Origin: a virus
Length of the DNA stretch: 29,000 nt
Reading direction: 5' to 3' (one strand)
Virus record (IMG/VR): IMGVR_UViG_3300010885_043950
Span: 1 to 29,000 of that record
Shown: positions 21,922 through 29,000 of the stretch, piece by piece
How the letters are laid out: every line of letters starts with the position of its first letter
Position numbering within the stretch: the stretch's first letter is position 1
Made by a program: the position numbers and the translations under genes
The notes under the pieces: generated by a model
The model's database searches: none
Told to the model about the DNA's origin: nothing
The model's input: only the letters and a program-made list of their open reading frames with translations

Positions 21922-22335
21922 ATGTTTGATTTACATAATACTACTGCAAAACAACAAGTTTTAACTCCAGTAGCAATCACCGATAATACCGCAAGAGTGG
22001 GAACTGTTGTTGATCTAGTTGGTTTTGATGCTTTAGAATACACAATTAATATTGGCACATTAGCTGATGCTGATGCTACCTTTACTGTGTTAGTGGAAGA
22101 TTCTAATGACAATGTGACTTACGCTGCTGTTGCTGATGATTTCCTTTTAGGAACTGAAGCAGAGGCAAGTTTCACATTTGCACAAGATAATAAAGAGCGT
22201 TCAATTGGTTATGATGGTTCTAAAAGATATAATAGAATCACTATTACCCCAGCTAACAACACTGGTTCTGCTGTATTTGGTGTAACTGCAATCTTAGGCT
22301 ATCCTTTGAATGCTCCGACCACTAATAACGCTTAA
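21922..22335 (+). CDS. Capsid-associated beta protein, possible decoration protein
   Basis: A 137-residue beta-rich protein (MFDLHNTTAKQQVLTPVAIT.., DLVGFDALEYTINIGTLADA, DNKERSIGYDGSKRYNRITI). Such proteins commonly lie immediately after the capsid gene and are thought to decorate or stabilise heads. Followed by a hairpin at 22342-22365. Family resemblance is recalled, not tested. Confidence 0.7.
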   Translation: MFDLHNTTAKQQVLTPVAITDNTARVGTVVDLVGFDALEYTINIGTLADADATFTVLVEDSNDNVTYAAVADDFLLGTEAEASFTFAQDNKERSIGYDGSKRYNRITITPANNTGSAVFGVTAILGYPLNAPTTNNA

Positions 22336-22341
22336 TTAAAC

Positions 22342-22365
22342 TAAGGGGGCGTAAAAACCCCCTTA
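22342..22365 (+). terminator. 8-bp hairpin after the capsid block
   Basis: TAAGGGGG (22342-22349) pairs with CCCCCTTA (22358-22365) around CGTAAAAA. No T-run follows, so it probably attenuates transcription or protects the abundant capsid mRNA end. Confidence 0.5.
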
Positions 22366-22380
22366 ACAATTAAATAAACT

Positions 22381-22707
22381 ATGAAATTTAAAGTTCTGAA
22401 AACATTTAAAGCCTCTTTAGATGGATTTAATTTAGCTGATTTTAATAATGGCGAAATCTTGCAAGAAAATGATAGTAGATTAACAGAGCATTTTCTTATT
22501 TGGGCTTCTGCTAATAAAGGTTTTATTGAAAAAATTAAAGAAGAAAAGATGTTACCAAAATTTGAAAACAAAGCTATTTTTTCCTCTCCTGAAAACAAAG
22601 AAGAAGAAATAATTCTTAAAACTGAAATTGTTGAAGAAGCCGAAGAAGCTCCTGAAAACAAAGAAGAAGAAATTAAAATTAACAATAAAAAGAAAGGTAA
22701 AAAATAA
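22381..22707 (+). CDS. Hypothetical head-region protein with acidic repeat tail (108 aa)
   Basis: Residues 1-55 look like a small globular domain (MKFKVLKTFKASLDGFNLAD) related in style to the protein at 28766. Residues 70-100 are acidic with the segment PENKEEEI repeated twice, then a Lys-rich end. The stop overlaps the next ATG by one base. Function unknown. Confidence 0.65.
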   Translation: MKFKVLKTFKASLDGFNLADFNNGEILQENDSRLTEHFLIWASANKGFIEKIKEEKMLPKFENKAIFSSPENKEEEIILKTEIVEEAEEAPENKEEEIKINNKKKGKK

Positions 22708-23141
22708 TGGAAACAAAAAACTATTTTAAACCAGTAACTACTGGACAAGACAATCCTTTGATTTTAGGCGGAACTGTTGAAACTGCAACTGGTCAATCAC
22801 TTAAAAAAGTTTATTTGCCTGTTGATATGACAAATATTTCTTCTGCTGCGGTAGTTTATTTACCATGTCCAGTCGCGGGAACTATTACCAAAATTACAAC
22901 TATTATTAATGGAGCTATTGCAACAGCTGACGCTATTTTAACAGGTAGAATTGGATCAACTGCAATTACTGGTGGCGCAGTTACAATTCCCTTTTCTGGC
23001 TCTGCTGCTGGTCAAGTAAATTCTACAACTCCTACCGCTTTAAATACTGTTGTTGCAGGAAATAATATCAACTTTACTGCTAATAATGCCTCTACTAATA
23101 CAGTTAGAGCAACTATTGTAGTCGAAATCACATTAAGCTAA
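22707..23141 (+). CDS. Beta-rich structural protein (144 aa)
   Basis: Ala/Thr/Ile-rich protein with regular beta strands (GTVETATGQSLKKVYLPVDM.., GTITKITTIINGAIATADAI). Typical of head fibre or decoration proteins of marine and freshwater phages. One-base overlaps with both neighbours show translational coupling across the block. Exact role unknown. Confidence 0.65.
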   Translation: METKNYFKPVTTGQDNPLILGGTVETATGQSLKKVYLPVDMTNISSAAVVYLPCPVAGTITKITTIINGAIATADAILTGRIGSTAITGGAVTIPFSGSAAGQVNSTTPTALNTVVAGNNINFTANNASTNTVRATIVVEITLS

Positions 23142-23500
23142 TGGCTACTAAAGACTTTCAACCAGTTTTAAACTTTGATTTACAAGCTGTAATTGCTAAT
23201 GGTGCAACAACATCTAATGCAGTGGATTTATTAGGTACTAGTCTTTTAGCCTTTGTTACCGATGCTGCATTAAATGGGACTGCTTTTACTTTTACAGTTT
23301 CTGACAATTTAGCTGGAACTTATGTGCCGCTAAAGAGAATGTCTGATGGGACAACTTTAACTGCTGTTGTTGCTGTATCTGGGCAATATGCAACAAACCC
23401 TGCTGACTTTGCTTCAGTTAGGTTTTTAAAGATTGTTTCTGGAACTGCTCAAAGTGGAGCGGCAACTACAATTAAATTAGTAAATAGAAGATTAGCGTAA
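23141..23500 (+). CDS. Beta-rich structural protein (119 aa)
   Basis: Similar in composition to its two upstream neighbours (ATTSNAVDLLGTSLLAFVTD.., YVPLKRMSDG). Probably another head decoration or head-completion protein. Coupled to the connector gene by a one-base stop/start overlap. Confidence 0.65.
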   Translation: MATKDFQPVLNFDLQAVIANGATTSNAVDLLGTSLLAFVTDAALNGTAFTFTVSDNLAGTYVPLKRMSDGTTLTAVVAVSGQYATNPADFASVRFLKIVSGTAQSGAATTIKLVNRRLA

Positions 23501-24168
23501 TGGCAAACAACACTAACTGGCTACCTTTCCAGCAACCACTTAACTATATTTTGGTAACTGGAGCTGGATCAACATTGCCAGTTAGTTTGTCTGATGTTAA
23601 AACTTGGTTGAAAGTACCTAGCACTATTACTGCTGATGATAATCTAATCACTGCCGTTATTAAATCTGGTGCCGCAACATTTGAAAAAATAACAGGCAGA
23701 GATTTAATCAACAAGACCTATAAAACTTACCTAGATTCTTTTCCTTGCGTTGATGGGCTTAATTATTATACAGGTGTAAGTTCCTTAGCTCCGAAATATA
23801 ATGACAACGGAATTATTTTAAAAAAATCTAAGCTACAATCAATTACCTCAATTCAATATTATCTTAACGGAGTTTTGACAACTTGGAGTTCCACTAATTA
23901 TTATATTACAGACTTACCTGATTATTCTGCAATTTACTTAGTAGCTGACAAAGAATTTCCATCTGATATTGACATTAGAAAACAAGCTGTTGTAATTAAC
24001 TTTGTTGCTGGCTATGGCTCTTCTGATGCAAATGTGCCAGAAGATGCAAAACAAGCTCTTTTACAATTTATTACTTACCTTTATGAAAATAGAGGGGATT
24101 GTGCAAGTTCAAAAGATATGCAAGCAGCAATGGACTTATTCAGCCAATTTAAAATTATTGATTTCTAA
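23500..24168 (+). CDS. Head-tail connector (HK97 gp6-like)
   Basis: A 222-residue protein. LPVSLSDVKTWLKVPSTITA, DDNLITAVIKSGAATFEKIT and GRDLINKTYKTYLDSFP are the helical signature of gp6-type adaptor proteins (Phage_QLRG / phiE125 gp8 types), which form a ring beneath the portal. The central part is strand-rich, with YLNGVLTTWSSTNYYITD and an FVAGYGSSDANVPEDAKQAL segment typical of the larger members. Translationally coupled to its neighbours. Confidence 0.82.
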   Translation: MANNTNWLPFQQPLNYILVTGAGSTLPVSLSDVKTWLKVPSTITADDNLITAVIKSGAATFEKITGRDLINKTYKTYLDSFPCVDGLNYYTGVSSLAPKYNDNGIILKKSKLQSITSIQYYLNGVLTTWSSTNYYITDLPDYSAIYLVADKEFPSDIDIRKQAVVINFVAGYGSSDANVPEDAKQALLQFITYLYENRGDCASSKDMQAAMDLFSQFKIIDF

Positions 24169-24563
24169 TGGGAAGTTGCGTAAGAATTAAAATAAGACCA
24201 GCTAAAGCTTGTATAGGTGATATGAAAGCCTATATTTCTATTTATAAAAAAACAAAACAAGCTACAAGCACCACTGCCGTTGATCCAAATCTAAATCTTA
24301 CTTTAGTTGTTGCAACTTGGGCTTTACAAAAAAGTGTAAGTGGTGAAGAGATATTTGATGGCGTAAATATGATTGGCAAAATTACTGACCATTTCTTTAT
24401 TCGTTATGGTGCAATCACTGCCTCAAAAATCCATCTTTTAGAGTATTCTGGCAATAGATATGAAATTGTTGAAGTAATCCCAGATTACGAAGGAAGAAGT
24501 GAACTAACGCTTCTTAAATGCTCAATTAGAGGTAGTTCAGCTTTAACAAATACCAAGATATGA
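24168..24563 (+). CDS. Head closure protein (SPP1 gp16-like head-tail joining)
   Basis: A 131-residue beta-barrel-type protein: IGDMKAYISIYKKTKQ, ATWALQKSVSGEEIFDG, HFFIRYGAITASKIHLL and YEIVEVIPDYEGR match the Phage_H_T_join (PF05521) pattern. It seals the connector and provides the docking site for the tail. Overlaps the next gene by 4 nt. Confidence 0.82.
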   Translation: MGSCVRIKIRPAKACIGDMKAYISIYKKTKQATSTTAVDPNLNLTLVVATWALQKSVSGEEIFDGVNMIGKITDHFFIRYGAITASKIHLLEYSGNRYEIVEVIPDYEGRSELTLLKCSIRGSSALTNTKI

Positions 24564-25033
24564 ATGTTAAGTCTAAAATTCCAAAATCAATTTTTAATCT
24601 GGATAAGATAATCCAACAAGGAATTAAGAAAGGCTTGCAAAATAGCTCAATAGAAATTGCAGGTAGTGCAGGAACTACAACAGGCGGACTTATTAAAGAT
24701 GAAATGAACAAGCCTAAAACAGGCAGAATTTACCCAATAATTGTAAAGAAAAGAAGAAGATATATAAATCATCAAGCCTCAAATAAAAGTGGATTAGAAA
24801 GCTCTGCAATCTTATCTGGAGAATCAGCAAGAAGCGTTAGAGGAAAAACACTTGGTACTAATAGATTAGAAATTTCTGCAAATACACCTTATGTAGCTAT
24901 TCAAGAGAAAGGCGGTAGAAATGAAAGCGGAGCTTATATCGCCCCAAGAAACAACCTTATTCGCCCAATTACTTTAGCTCGCGGCAACATTATGAACAAC
25001 ATAACACAAGCCATAAACTCTAAAATAAAATAG
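24560..25033 (+). CDS. Tail completion / neck protein (HK97 gp10-like)
   Basis: A 157-residue basic protein. The N-terminal helix (LDKIIQQGIKKGLQNSSIEI), then KPKTGRIYPIIVKKRRRYIN with HQAS, then ILSGESARSVRGK and ANTPYVAIQEKGG match the HK97 gp10 / tail-component pattern. It joins tail tube to neck. Shares 4 nt with the upstream gene. Confidence 0.82.
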   Translation: MNVKSKIPKSIFNLDKIIQQGIKKGLQNSSIEIAGSAGTTTGGLIKDEMNKPKTGRIYPIIVKKRRRYINHQASNKSGLESSAILSGESARSVRGKTLGTNRLEISANTPYVAIQEKGGRNESGAYIAPRNNLIRPITLARGNIMNNITQAINSKIK

Positions 25034-25050
25034 TTATTGTAAGTTATTTT

Positions 25051-25071
25051 TATTAACCATAAGTTAATAAT
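25051..25071 (+). promoter_or_regulatory. Palindromic late control element, third copy
   Basis: TATTAACCATAAGTTAATAA at 25051-25070 differs at two central bases from the minus-strand form of the copies near 19515 and 28644. It precedes the secreted-protein gene by 28 nt and is oriented towards it. Confidence 0.5.
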
Positions 25072-25097
25072 TGATTAAGAATTTATTAGAAAATAAT

Positions 25098-25385
25098 ATG
25101 GAAAAACTATCAATTATTATAATGTTACTTTTCGCTTCTTGTCAACCAGCTCACGCAGTTGATGCCGCCCAATACTTTGAGAAGTTACAAGGAAAATCAG
25201 AAAAAGAATATAACAAGCTTTGCAAACAAATTAATCCAAAAACCGATAGAGAAAGAATTAATTGCTTAGAAGCTAAAGTTGAATATTTAACTAATGCTTT
25301 TTTAGTTTACAGAGAATATTATGAGAATACCATTACAATCTTAGATTTAAGATATGGTAATGGATTAAAAAATACGAGGCAGTAA
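25098..25385 (+). CDS. Secreted or lipid-anchored small protein
   Basis: A 95-residue product from ATG25098. Residues 1-21 (MEKLSIIIMLLFASCQPAHA) are a signal peptide. Cleavage could be by signal peptidase I after AHA or, less typically, as a lipoprotein at Cys15 (FASC). The mature part has two Cys and a coiled-coil-like helix (INCLEAKVEYLTNAFLVYRE). Within a tail operon an exported helical protein could be a spanin, a superinfection-exclusion factor or an envelope protein. It has its own palindromic element upstream. A TTG at 25071 is a less likely start. Confidence 0.65.
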   Translation: MEKLSIIIMLLFASCQPAHAVDAAQYFEKLQGKSEKEYNKLCKQINPKTDRERINCLEAKVEYLTNAFLVYREYYENTITILDLRYGNGLKNTRQ

Positions 25386-26752
25386 TGAAAACCGAAGAAA
25401 TAGTAAACCAGCTTAAAGCAATATTACCAAGATATACTGGTGATTTCACAACTAATTTATCAGTTAGTTCTTTAACACAAACAGCAGGAGTTGCAACGGC
25501 TACAACAGCAACAGCTCACGGACTAGCAGTTGGAGAAAAAGTTTTAATTGTTGGGGCAAAAGTGCCTTTATCAATTACATCTTTAACAAGAGTTGGTAAT
25601 TATGTTTTAGCAATTACATCAGGCAAGCACCCTTTAATTAGAGGCAATACAACAGTTGAAATAAGTGGAGCTAATCAATCTAGCTACAATGGAACTAAAA
25701 CACTTTATACTGATAAAAATCACTTCTTATCTGCGCCGCTTATTGATATTGAAAGCATAACTATTAGTGGGACTACTGCAACAGTAACCACTAAAACAGC
25801 TCATGGATATGTTAATAACGCAAATGTTGAAGTGCAGATTTTTGGTGCCAGTAATGAGAACTATAACAAAGTTACTACACTTAACAGCGTACCAACCAGC
25901 ACAACATTTACATATACTGTTTATGGTGCGACACAAGATGCAGTTGCAAGCCCCGCTAGATCCTTGCAATGCAAACAACTAATTAATGCTTACACTTTTA
26001 TTTTTGAAGTAAGCGGTAATCCTGTAACCCCAGCAACTGGCACAATCACCCAGCTAACAACTTACAAAGATGGTTATAACGGATATAAAACTGTTGCATC
26101 AATACCAACATCTACAACTTTTACTTACGCTTGCACTTCAACTTTAGGAACTCCAGCACAAGGCACTATTTTAACAAGACTTGATCCATGTATTACTGGA
26201 GCTGTTGATTATGAAAGAGCGGTGGCAATGTTTCAAAGTGATGTTGATAGTGGACAATCAAGTAAATGGGCGGTTGTTGTTTTGGGAGAAGAAACAACCT
26301 CCAAAAACCAAAGAAATACTGGGGATGGGATAAGCAACAACTTGAACGGCGAATCAATAAGAGAAAACTTCTATCAAAATGCAACTGTTTATATTTTTAT
26401 TCCATGTGGAGGTACAAACGATGAATTACTTTACGCTTTAACCAAAGATAAAGCATATTCTTATAAACCTAATATCTTCAAGGCGTTACTTGGATTTAAA
26501 CCAAGCTCTAACCTTGAGTTAGTAAGATATTCAAGCCTTATTTCTGTAAGCAATGGAATGTTTTTGTTTAATGGCTCTTACTATGTGCATCAATATACTT
26601 TCCAAGCTAATGGTTGGTTTAATCAAGGTGATGGAGTTGAGCCTGATGATGTATTCGCCTTTAGAACATTTGATTTTGATGTTTTAGATAATGAAGGCTT
26701 TGAAACTTCTGTAATGGAAATTGCAGGAGATGTTGATGAAGAAAACTCTTAG
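25385..26752 (+). CDS. Probable tail terminator with inserted beta repeats
   Basis: A 455-residue protein. The C-terminal third (ALTKDKAYSYKPNIFKALLG, FKPSSNLELVRYSSLI, then YTFQANGWFNQ) resembles tail terminator / completion proteins, and the N-terminus (MKTEEIVNQLKAILPRYTGD) fits as the other half. Between them are about three beta modules with the pattern TAHG(Y/L).., V.I.GA....YN and VPTSTTFTYTV, at about residues 33-105, 115-195 and 195-260. Such modules occur on phage tails and other surface-exposed phage proteins. The family's usual length is 140-200, so the insertion is marked. Overlaps its upstream neighbour by one base. Confidence 0.6.
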   Translation: MKTEEIVNQLKAILPRYTGDFTTNLSVSSLTQTAGVATATTATAHGLAVGEKVLIVGAKVPLSITSLTRVGNYVLAITSGKHPLIRGNTTVEISGANQSSYNGTKTLYTDKNHFLSAPLIDIESITISGTTATVTTKTAHGYVNNANVEVQIFGASNENYNKVTTLNSVPTSTTFTYTVYGATQDAVASPARSLQCKQLINAYTFIFEVSGNPVTPATGTITQLTTYKDGYNGYKTVASIPTSTTFTYACTSTLGTPAQGTILTRLDPCITGAVDYERAVAMFQSDVDSGQSSKWAVVVLGEETTSKNQRNTGDGISNNLNGESIRENFYQNATVYIFIPCGGTNDELLYALTKDKAYSYKPNIFKALLGFKPSSNLELVRYSSLISVSNGMFLFNGSYYVHQYTFQANGWFNQGDGVEPDDVFAFRTFDFDVLDNEGFETSVMEIAGDVDEENS

Positions 26753-26942
26753 AAATGAAAGATTGGTTAGATTATGCGAGGTAATGTTTGCCGCAAGTTT
26801 GTGTAAAAATAAATCAAATTCTCAATTTACTAAATGTAAAAAAATATTAACTAAATTTGGAAAACTTACAGAATTTTTTATTGCCAATGATTCTGCTTGT
26901 TTCTATTTGGGTGAAAACATGGTAAGTATAGTTAAAAGATAA
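26736..26942 (+). CDS. Small tail-region protein (68 aa)
   Basis: MKKTLRNERLVRLCEVMFAA and onward; basic, helical, four Cys. AGGAG stands 6-7 nt before ATG26736, inside the end of the upstream gene. Position after a tail terminator suggests a small tail assembly factor or chaperone. Unrecognised. Confidence 0.55.
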   Translation: MKKTLRNERLVRLCEVMFAASLCKNKSNSQFTKCKKILTKFGKLTEFFIANDSACFYLGENMVSIVKR

Positions 26943-26956
26943 AAAAATTTTAAATT

Positions 26957-27154
26957 ATGCCTAATAAACAAGAGCAAAGATTTTGCAGATGTTGTGATAA
27001 AATTATGCCAGCAAATAAAAAAGTGCCTAATCATATTCTGTACTTTATCTTAGGTATTCTTACTTATGGATTTTGGATATTTGTTTGGTTGATTCTTATT
27101 CTTTGCAACTCAAGCGAACCTTTTTATTGCGAAAAATGTGGTAGTTGTATTTAA
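26957..27154 (+). CDS. Zinc-knuckle membrane protein (65 aa)
   Basis: CRCC near residue 10 and CEKCGSC at the C-terminus flank one hydrophobic segment (residues about 26-50, HILYFILGILTYGFWIFVWL). The PNH before the TM and the split cysteine pairs recall small bacterial LITAF-like or zinc-ribbon membrane proteins. Both cysteine pairs could meet if the segment is a re-entrant hairpin. In a phage this could remodel the envelope or block superinfection. It ends 4 nt past the stop of the convergent terminase gene. Confidence 0.65.
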   Translation: MPNKQEQRFCRCCDKIMPANKKVPNHILYFILGILTYGFWIFVWLILILCNSSEPFYCEKCGSCI

Positions 27155-28629
27155 AACACCGAAAACATTTTATCCCAATCAATAGAGTTATTCTTAAAAT
27201 ATGTAAGGAATTGAGCCAAACAATCTGGGTCTTCATCATGAGAGCCATTTGGAAATTGCATTAAAGAATCTTCAAAATCAAATAACCAAGTAGCTTGTTT
27301 TGGAATATAAATATTACCATTAGCCATTGCACCAGTTGAATTATAAAACCTAATCTCCTTCTTAATTCCACCATGAGAAATTGCAACTATACCAAAATTA
27401 CACTCTTTTGGTAATTCTTGAATTAAAGACGAACCAGTATTTGCATCTTCAATTAAAATAGAGTTTGCAGTTGGAAATTTAGAGGCAAACATTAAAAGAT
27501 TTTTCTTTGTGTCTTGATAAATTGCCCTTTGATTATATCGATCAATAAGATAAATAGAAGTGCCTTTTACGCCAAATTTCAGAAACCCAGAAGGGTCATT
27601 TATTTCTTTTACTTTTTGAGCAGTATCTGCACTAACATACACAGAATCAAATTGCATATAAGGCAAGTTCTCAAGGTCGAATCTTTGAAACCATTTCATG
27701 TCAACCATGTTACCACCTTCTGCAACTGGCTTTTGCATGTATTGCGTATAGAATACTTGCTTACCATTTGCAATTCCTGTTTCAGTATCTACGGTGCGGT
27801 TTTTTAGTTCATCAACTTTCTCTCTTGTAAATCTTGGCAATTCTGGGGCAAGCAAGTCTCCTTCGTTAATTTCTTTCTTAAAATCACCAAAATAAAAATA
27901 CTGTTTTTTCTCAAACTCTACTGGCAAACACAAGTGAGTATATTCTTTGCCTCTAGTTCTTAGAAGAAAGCCAGTTAAATCACTTACGCCAAGTCTTTGC
28001 TCTATTATTACAAAGCTATTTCTTACAACACTTCCACGGCTTTCAAATGTATCTGCAAACTTATTCAAAAGCCTAATTTTAGTGGCTTCTGATTGCATCA
28101 TTGTGGAAGACATGTAGTCATCAAATAAAAGATAATTTGCTCTTTCGCCTGTGATATTTCCTTCTGTTGCAAAGCCTTGCATTTCACCACCCATTGTAGT
28201 TCTAAAATGTGTTTCAGTATTTTTTCTATCATCAGCTTTAAATTCTGGGAAAAGCTCTTGGAATCTTTTTGTTTCAGTAATTCTTTTAGTCCAACCAATA
28301 TTTCTATTTACAAGGTTTTCTTTGTTTGAAATAGCGAAGATTTTTTCGTAAGGAGTTCTGCCAAGAATATAAGAAGGAAGACCAGAAGACCATATTGTGG
28401 ACTTCATTAGTCCAGGTGGAATATTTATGATAAGCCTTTCAATTTCACCATCAGCAACGGCTTGAGCATATTCGCACATTAAATCAATGCTCCAAGTCTC
28501 AATTAATGGAGAACTAGGATGAATAAACGGATAAGCAAATTTCTTAAAGTAATCTCTAAAATTGCTTTTGATTGTCTCGTTTGCACTTTCTTGTGCTAAT
28601 TTGGCTAGGAAGTTCGGGTCTAAGTTCAT
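27151..28629 (-). CDS. terL: Terminase large subunit
   Basis: A 492-residue ATP-driven DNA packaging motor and nuclease. The N-terminal ATPase has the deviant Walker A of this family, NIPPGLMKST (69-78), and Walker B LLFDD (167-171). The C-terminal RNase-H-like nuclease has VSADTA (Asp335), LIEDANTGSSLIQEL (Asp395) and HDEDPDCLAQFL (Asp469), the three-acid pattern expected. Full length. Unusually it is on the minus strand, downstream of the tail genes and 14 kb from the small subunit. Its leader has the palindrome and TCACCAC motif, so it shares late control with the head genes. Confidence 0.95.
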   Translation of the reverse strand: MNLDPNFLAKLAQESANETIKSNFRDYFKKFAYPFIHPSSPLIETWSIDLMCEYAQAVADGEIERLIINIPPGLMKSTIWSSGLPSYILGRTPYEKIFAISNKENLVNRNIGWTKRITETKRFQELFPEFKADDRKNTETHFRTTMGGEMQGFATEGNITGERANYLLFDDYMSSTMMQSEATKIRLLNKFADTFESRGSVVRNSFVIIEQRLGVSDLTGFLLRTRGKEYTHLCLPVEFEKKQYFYFGDFKKEINEGDLLAPELPRFTREKVDELKNRTVDTETGIANGKQVFYTQYMQKPVAEGGNMVDMKWFQRFDLENLPYMQFDSVYVSADTAQKVKEINDPSGFLKFGVKGTSIYLIDRYNQRAIYQDTKKNLLMFASKFPTANSILIEDANTGSSLIQELPKECNFGIVAISHGGIKKEIRFYNSTGAMANGNIYIPKQATWLFDFEDSLMQFPNGSHDEDPDCLAQFLTYFKNNSIDWDKMFSVF

Positions 28630-28637
28630 ATTAATAA

Positions 28638-28748
28638 GTGGTGATTATTAACTTAAAGTTAATAACAACTAATATTAATTGCAACTTGTTTTTTTATAAG
28701 TTTAATTATTTTCAAGGTATCACCACTACCAAATTTTTAGTTCACCAC
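28638..28748. promoter_or_regulatory. Divergent late control region between terL and the rightward genes
   Basis: TCACCAC on the minus strand (28644-28638) lies 8 nt before the terminase ATG and abuts the palindrome at 28646-28664. TATTAATTGC follows at 28673-28682. On the plus strand TCACCAC recurs at 28720-28726 and 28742-28748 before the 28766 gene. Confidence 0.55.
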
Positions 28749-28765
28749 ACTAAACAAAATAAAAA

Positions 28766-28966
28766 ATGAAAGCAGAATTAAAGTTTTTAAAAGACTTTTA
28801 TATCAAGAAAAGATGGTATAAAGCAGAAACTTCAATAGAAATTGAAGTAGATGAAGCTAACACTCCCCTAGATTCCATTTGGTTTGAACAACTTAGATTT
28901 GAAGAAAATAAATCTAACTTCCAACTTATTACAAAATCATCACTTAAAACTAAATCAAAAGAATAA
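28766..28966 (+). CDS. Hypothetical small protein (66 aa)
   Basis: MKAELKFLKDFYIKKRWYKA and onward, acidic middle and Lys/Ser-rich end. Resembles in style the N-terminal part of the 22381 gene product. A-rich leader, no Shine-Dalgarno. First gene of a rightward late operon that continues out of the window. Confidence 0.6.
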   Translation: MKAELKFLKDFYIKKRWYKAETSIEIEVDEANTPLDSIWFEQLRFEENKSNFQLITKSSLKTKSKE

Positions 28967-28968
28967 TT

Positions 28969-29000
28969 ATGGCTGGTACTTATCCTATTTCAGAATTTAA
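28969..29000 (+). CDS. Start of a further late gene (truncated by window end)
   Basis: ATG28969 opens MAGTYPISEF and remains open to the edge. It starts just after the stop of the 66-aa gene. Too short to classify; tail protein expected from context. Confidence 0.5.
   Translation, partial: MAGTYPISEF

Noticed and set aside
22341-22748. 135-codon minus-strand frame
   Set aside because: Antisense to the 22381 gene and to the palindromic hairpin; Leu/Ser/Phe-rich peptide typical of a shadow of an acidic, Lys-rich gene.

Overview
This window is a stretch of an AT-rich tailed-phage (Caudoviricetes, siphovirus-like) genome, free or as a prophage. The structural genes form a recognisable HK97-type set: portal, MuF-like minor head protein, prohead protease, major capsid protein, head-tail connectors, tail completion and terminator proteins, and large terminase. 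No integrase and no host genes are visible. The host is bacterial. One textbook sigma-70 promoter (TTGACA, 17 bp, TATTAT) at 8358-8386 and Shine-Dalgarno sequences before many early genes argue against a Bacteroidota-type host and fit a proteobacterium with an AT-rich genome, but I cannot name it.

Layout. (1) 132-882, plus strand: an M15 peptidase (likely endolysin) and a small zinc protein. (2) 909-12156, minus strand: an early region of about 30 small genes, including a DNA methyltransferase, a DnaB-type helicase and a DUF1376-type replication initiator. Many of the rest are short hypothetical, zinc-binding, ankyrin-like, HTH or single-TM proteins. Six small genes were found by reading the gaps (1709-1831, 1839-1943, 7984-8109, 8730-8891, 10466-10615, plus a tiny pair at 11758-11902). 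(3) 12490-14682, plus strand: a probable small terminase, a strand-skewed spacer, a block of repeats, and a RepL-like winged-helix protein. (4) 15340-26942, plus strand: the head and tail morphogenesis operon, interrupted by a three-gene minus-strand cassette at 18748-19509. (5) 27151-28629, minus strand: the large terminase, convergent to the tail genes. (6) From 28766, plus strand: further late genes run off the window.

The most interesting content is non-coding. Two long ORF-poor intervals, 5620-6557 and 14765-15238, are dense with long perfect helices, and many hairpins carry TTTC loops on the plus strand, which read as GAAA tetraloops on the minus strand. Each has a plausible promoter at the matching 5' end. 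I interpret them as two large ornate structured RNAs transcribed from the minus strand, of the general kind exemplified by the phage-associated GOLLD and ROOL families. Family membership is not shown. A 138-nt tRNA-Leu-like RNA with extra hairpins lies after the portal gene, and a large pseudoknot element follows the MuF gene.

Regulation and replication. A palindrome (TATTAACTT-A-AAGTTAATA) and a TCACCAC motif recur just upstream of late genes and look like phage late-gene control signals. Four to five tandem 11-bp repeats inside the DUF1376 initiator gene, next to an extremely AT-rich stretch, resemble a lambda-type origin. A second candidate origin or maintenance site with DnaA-box-like repeats lies before the RepL-like gene.
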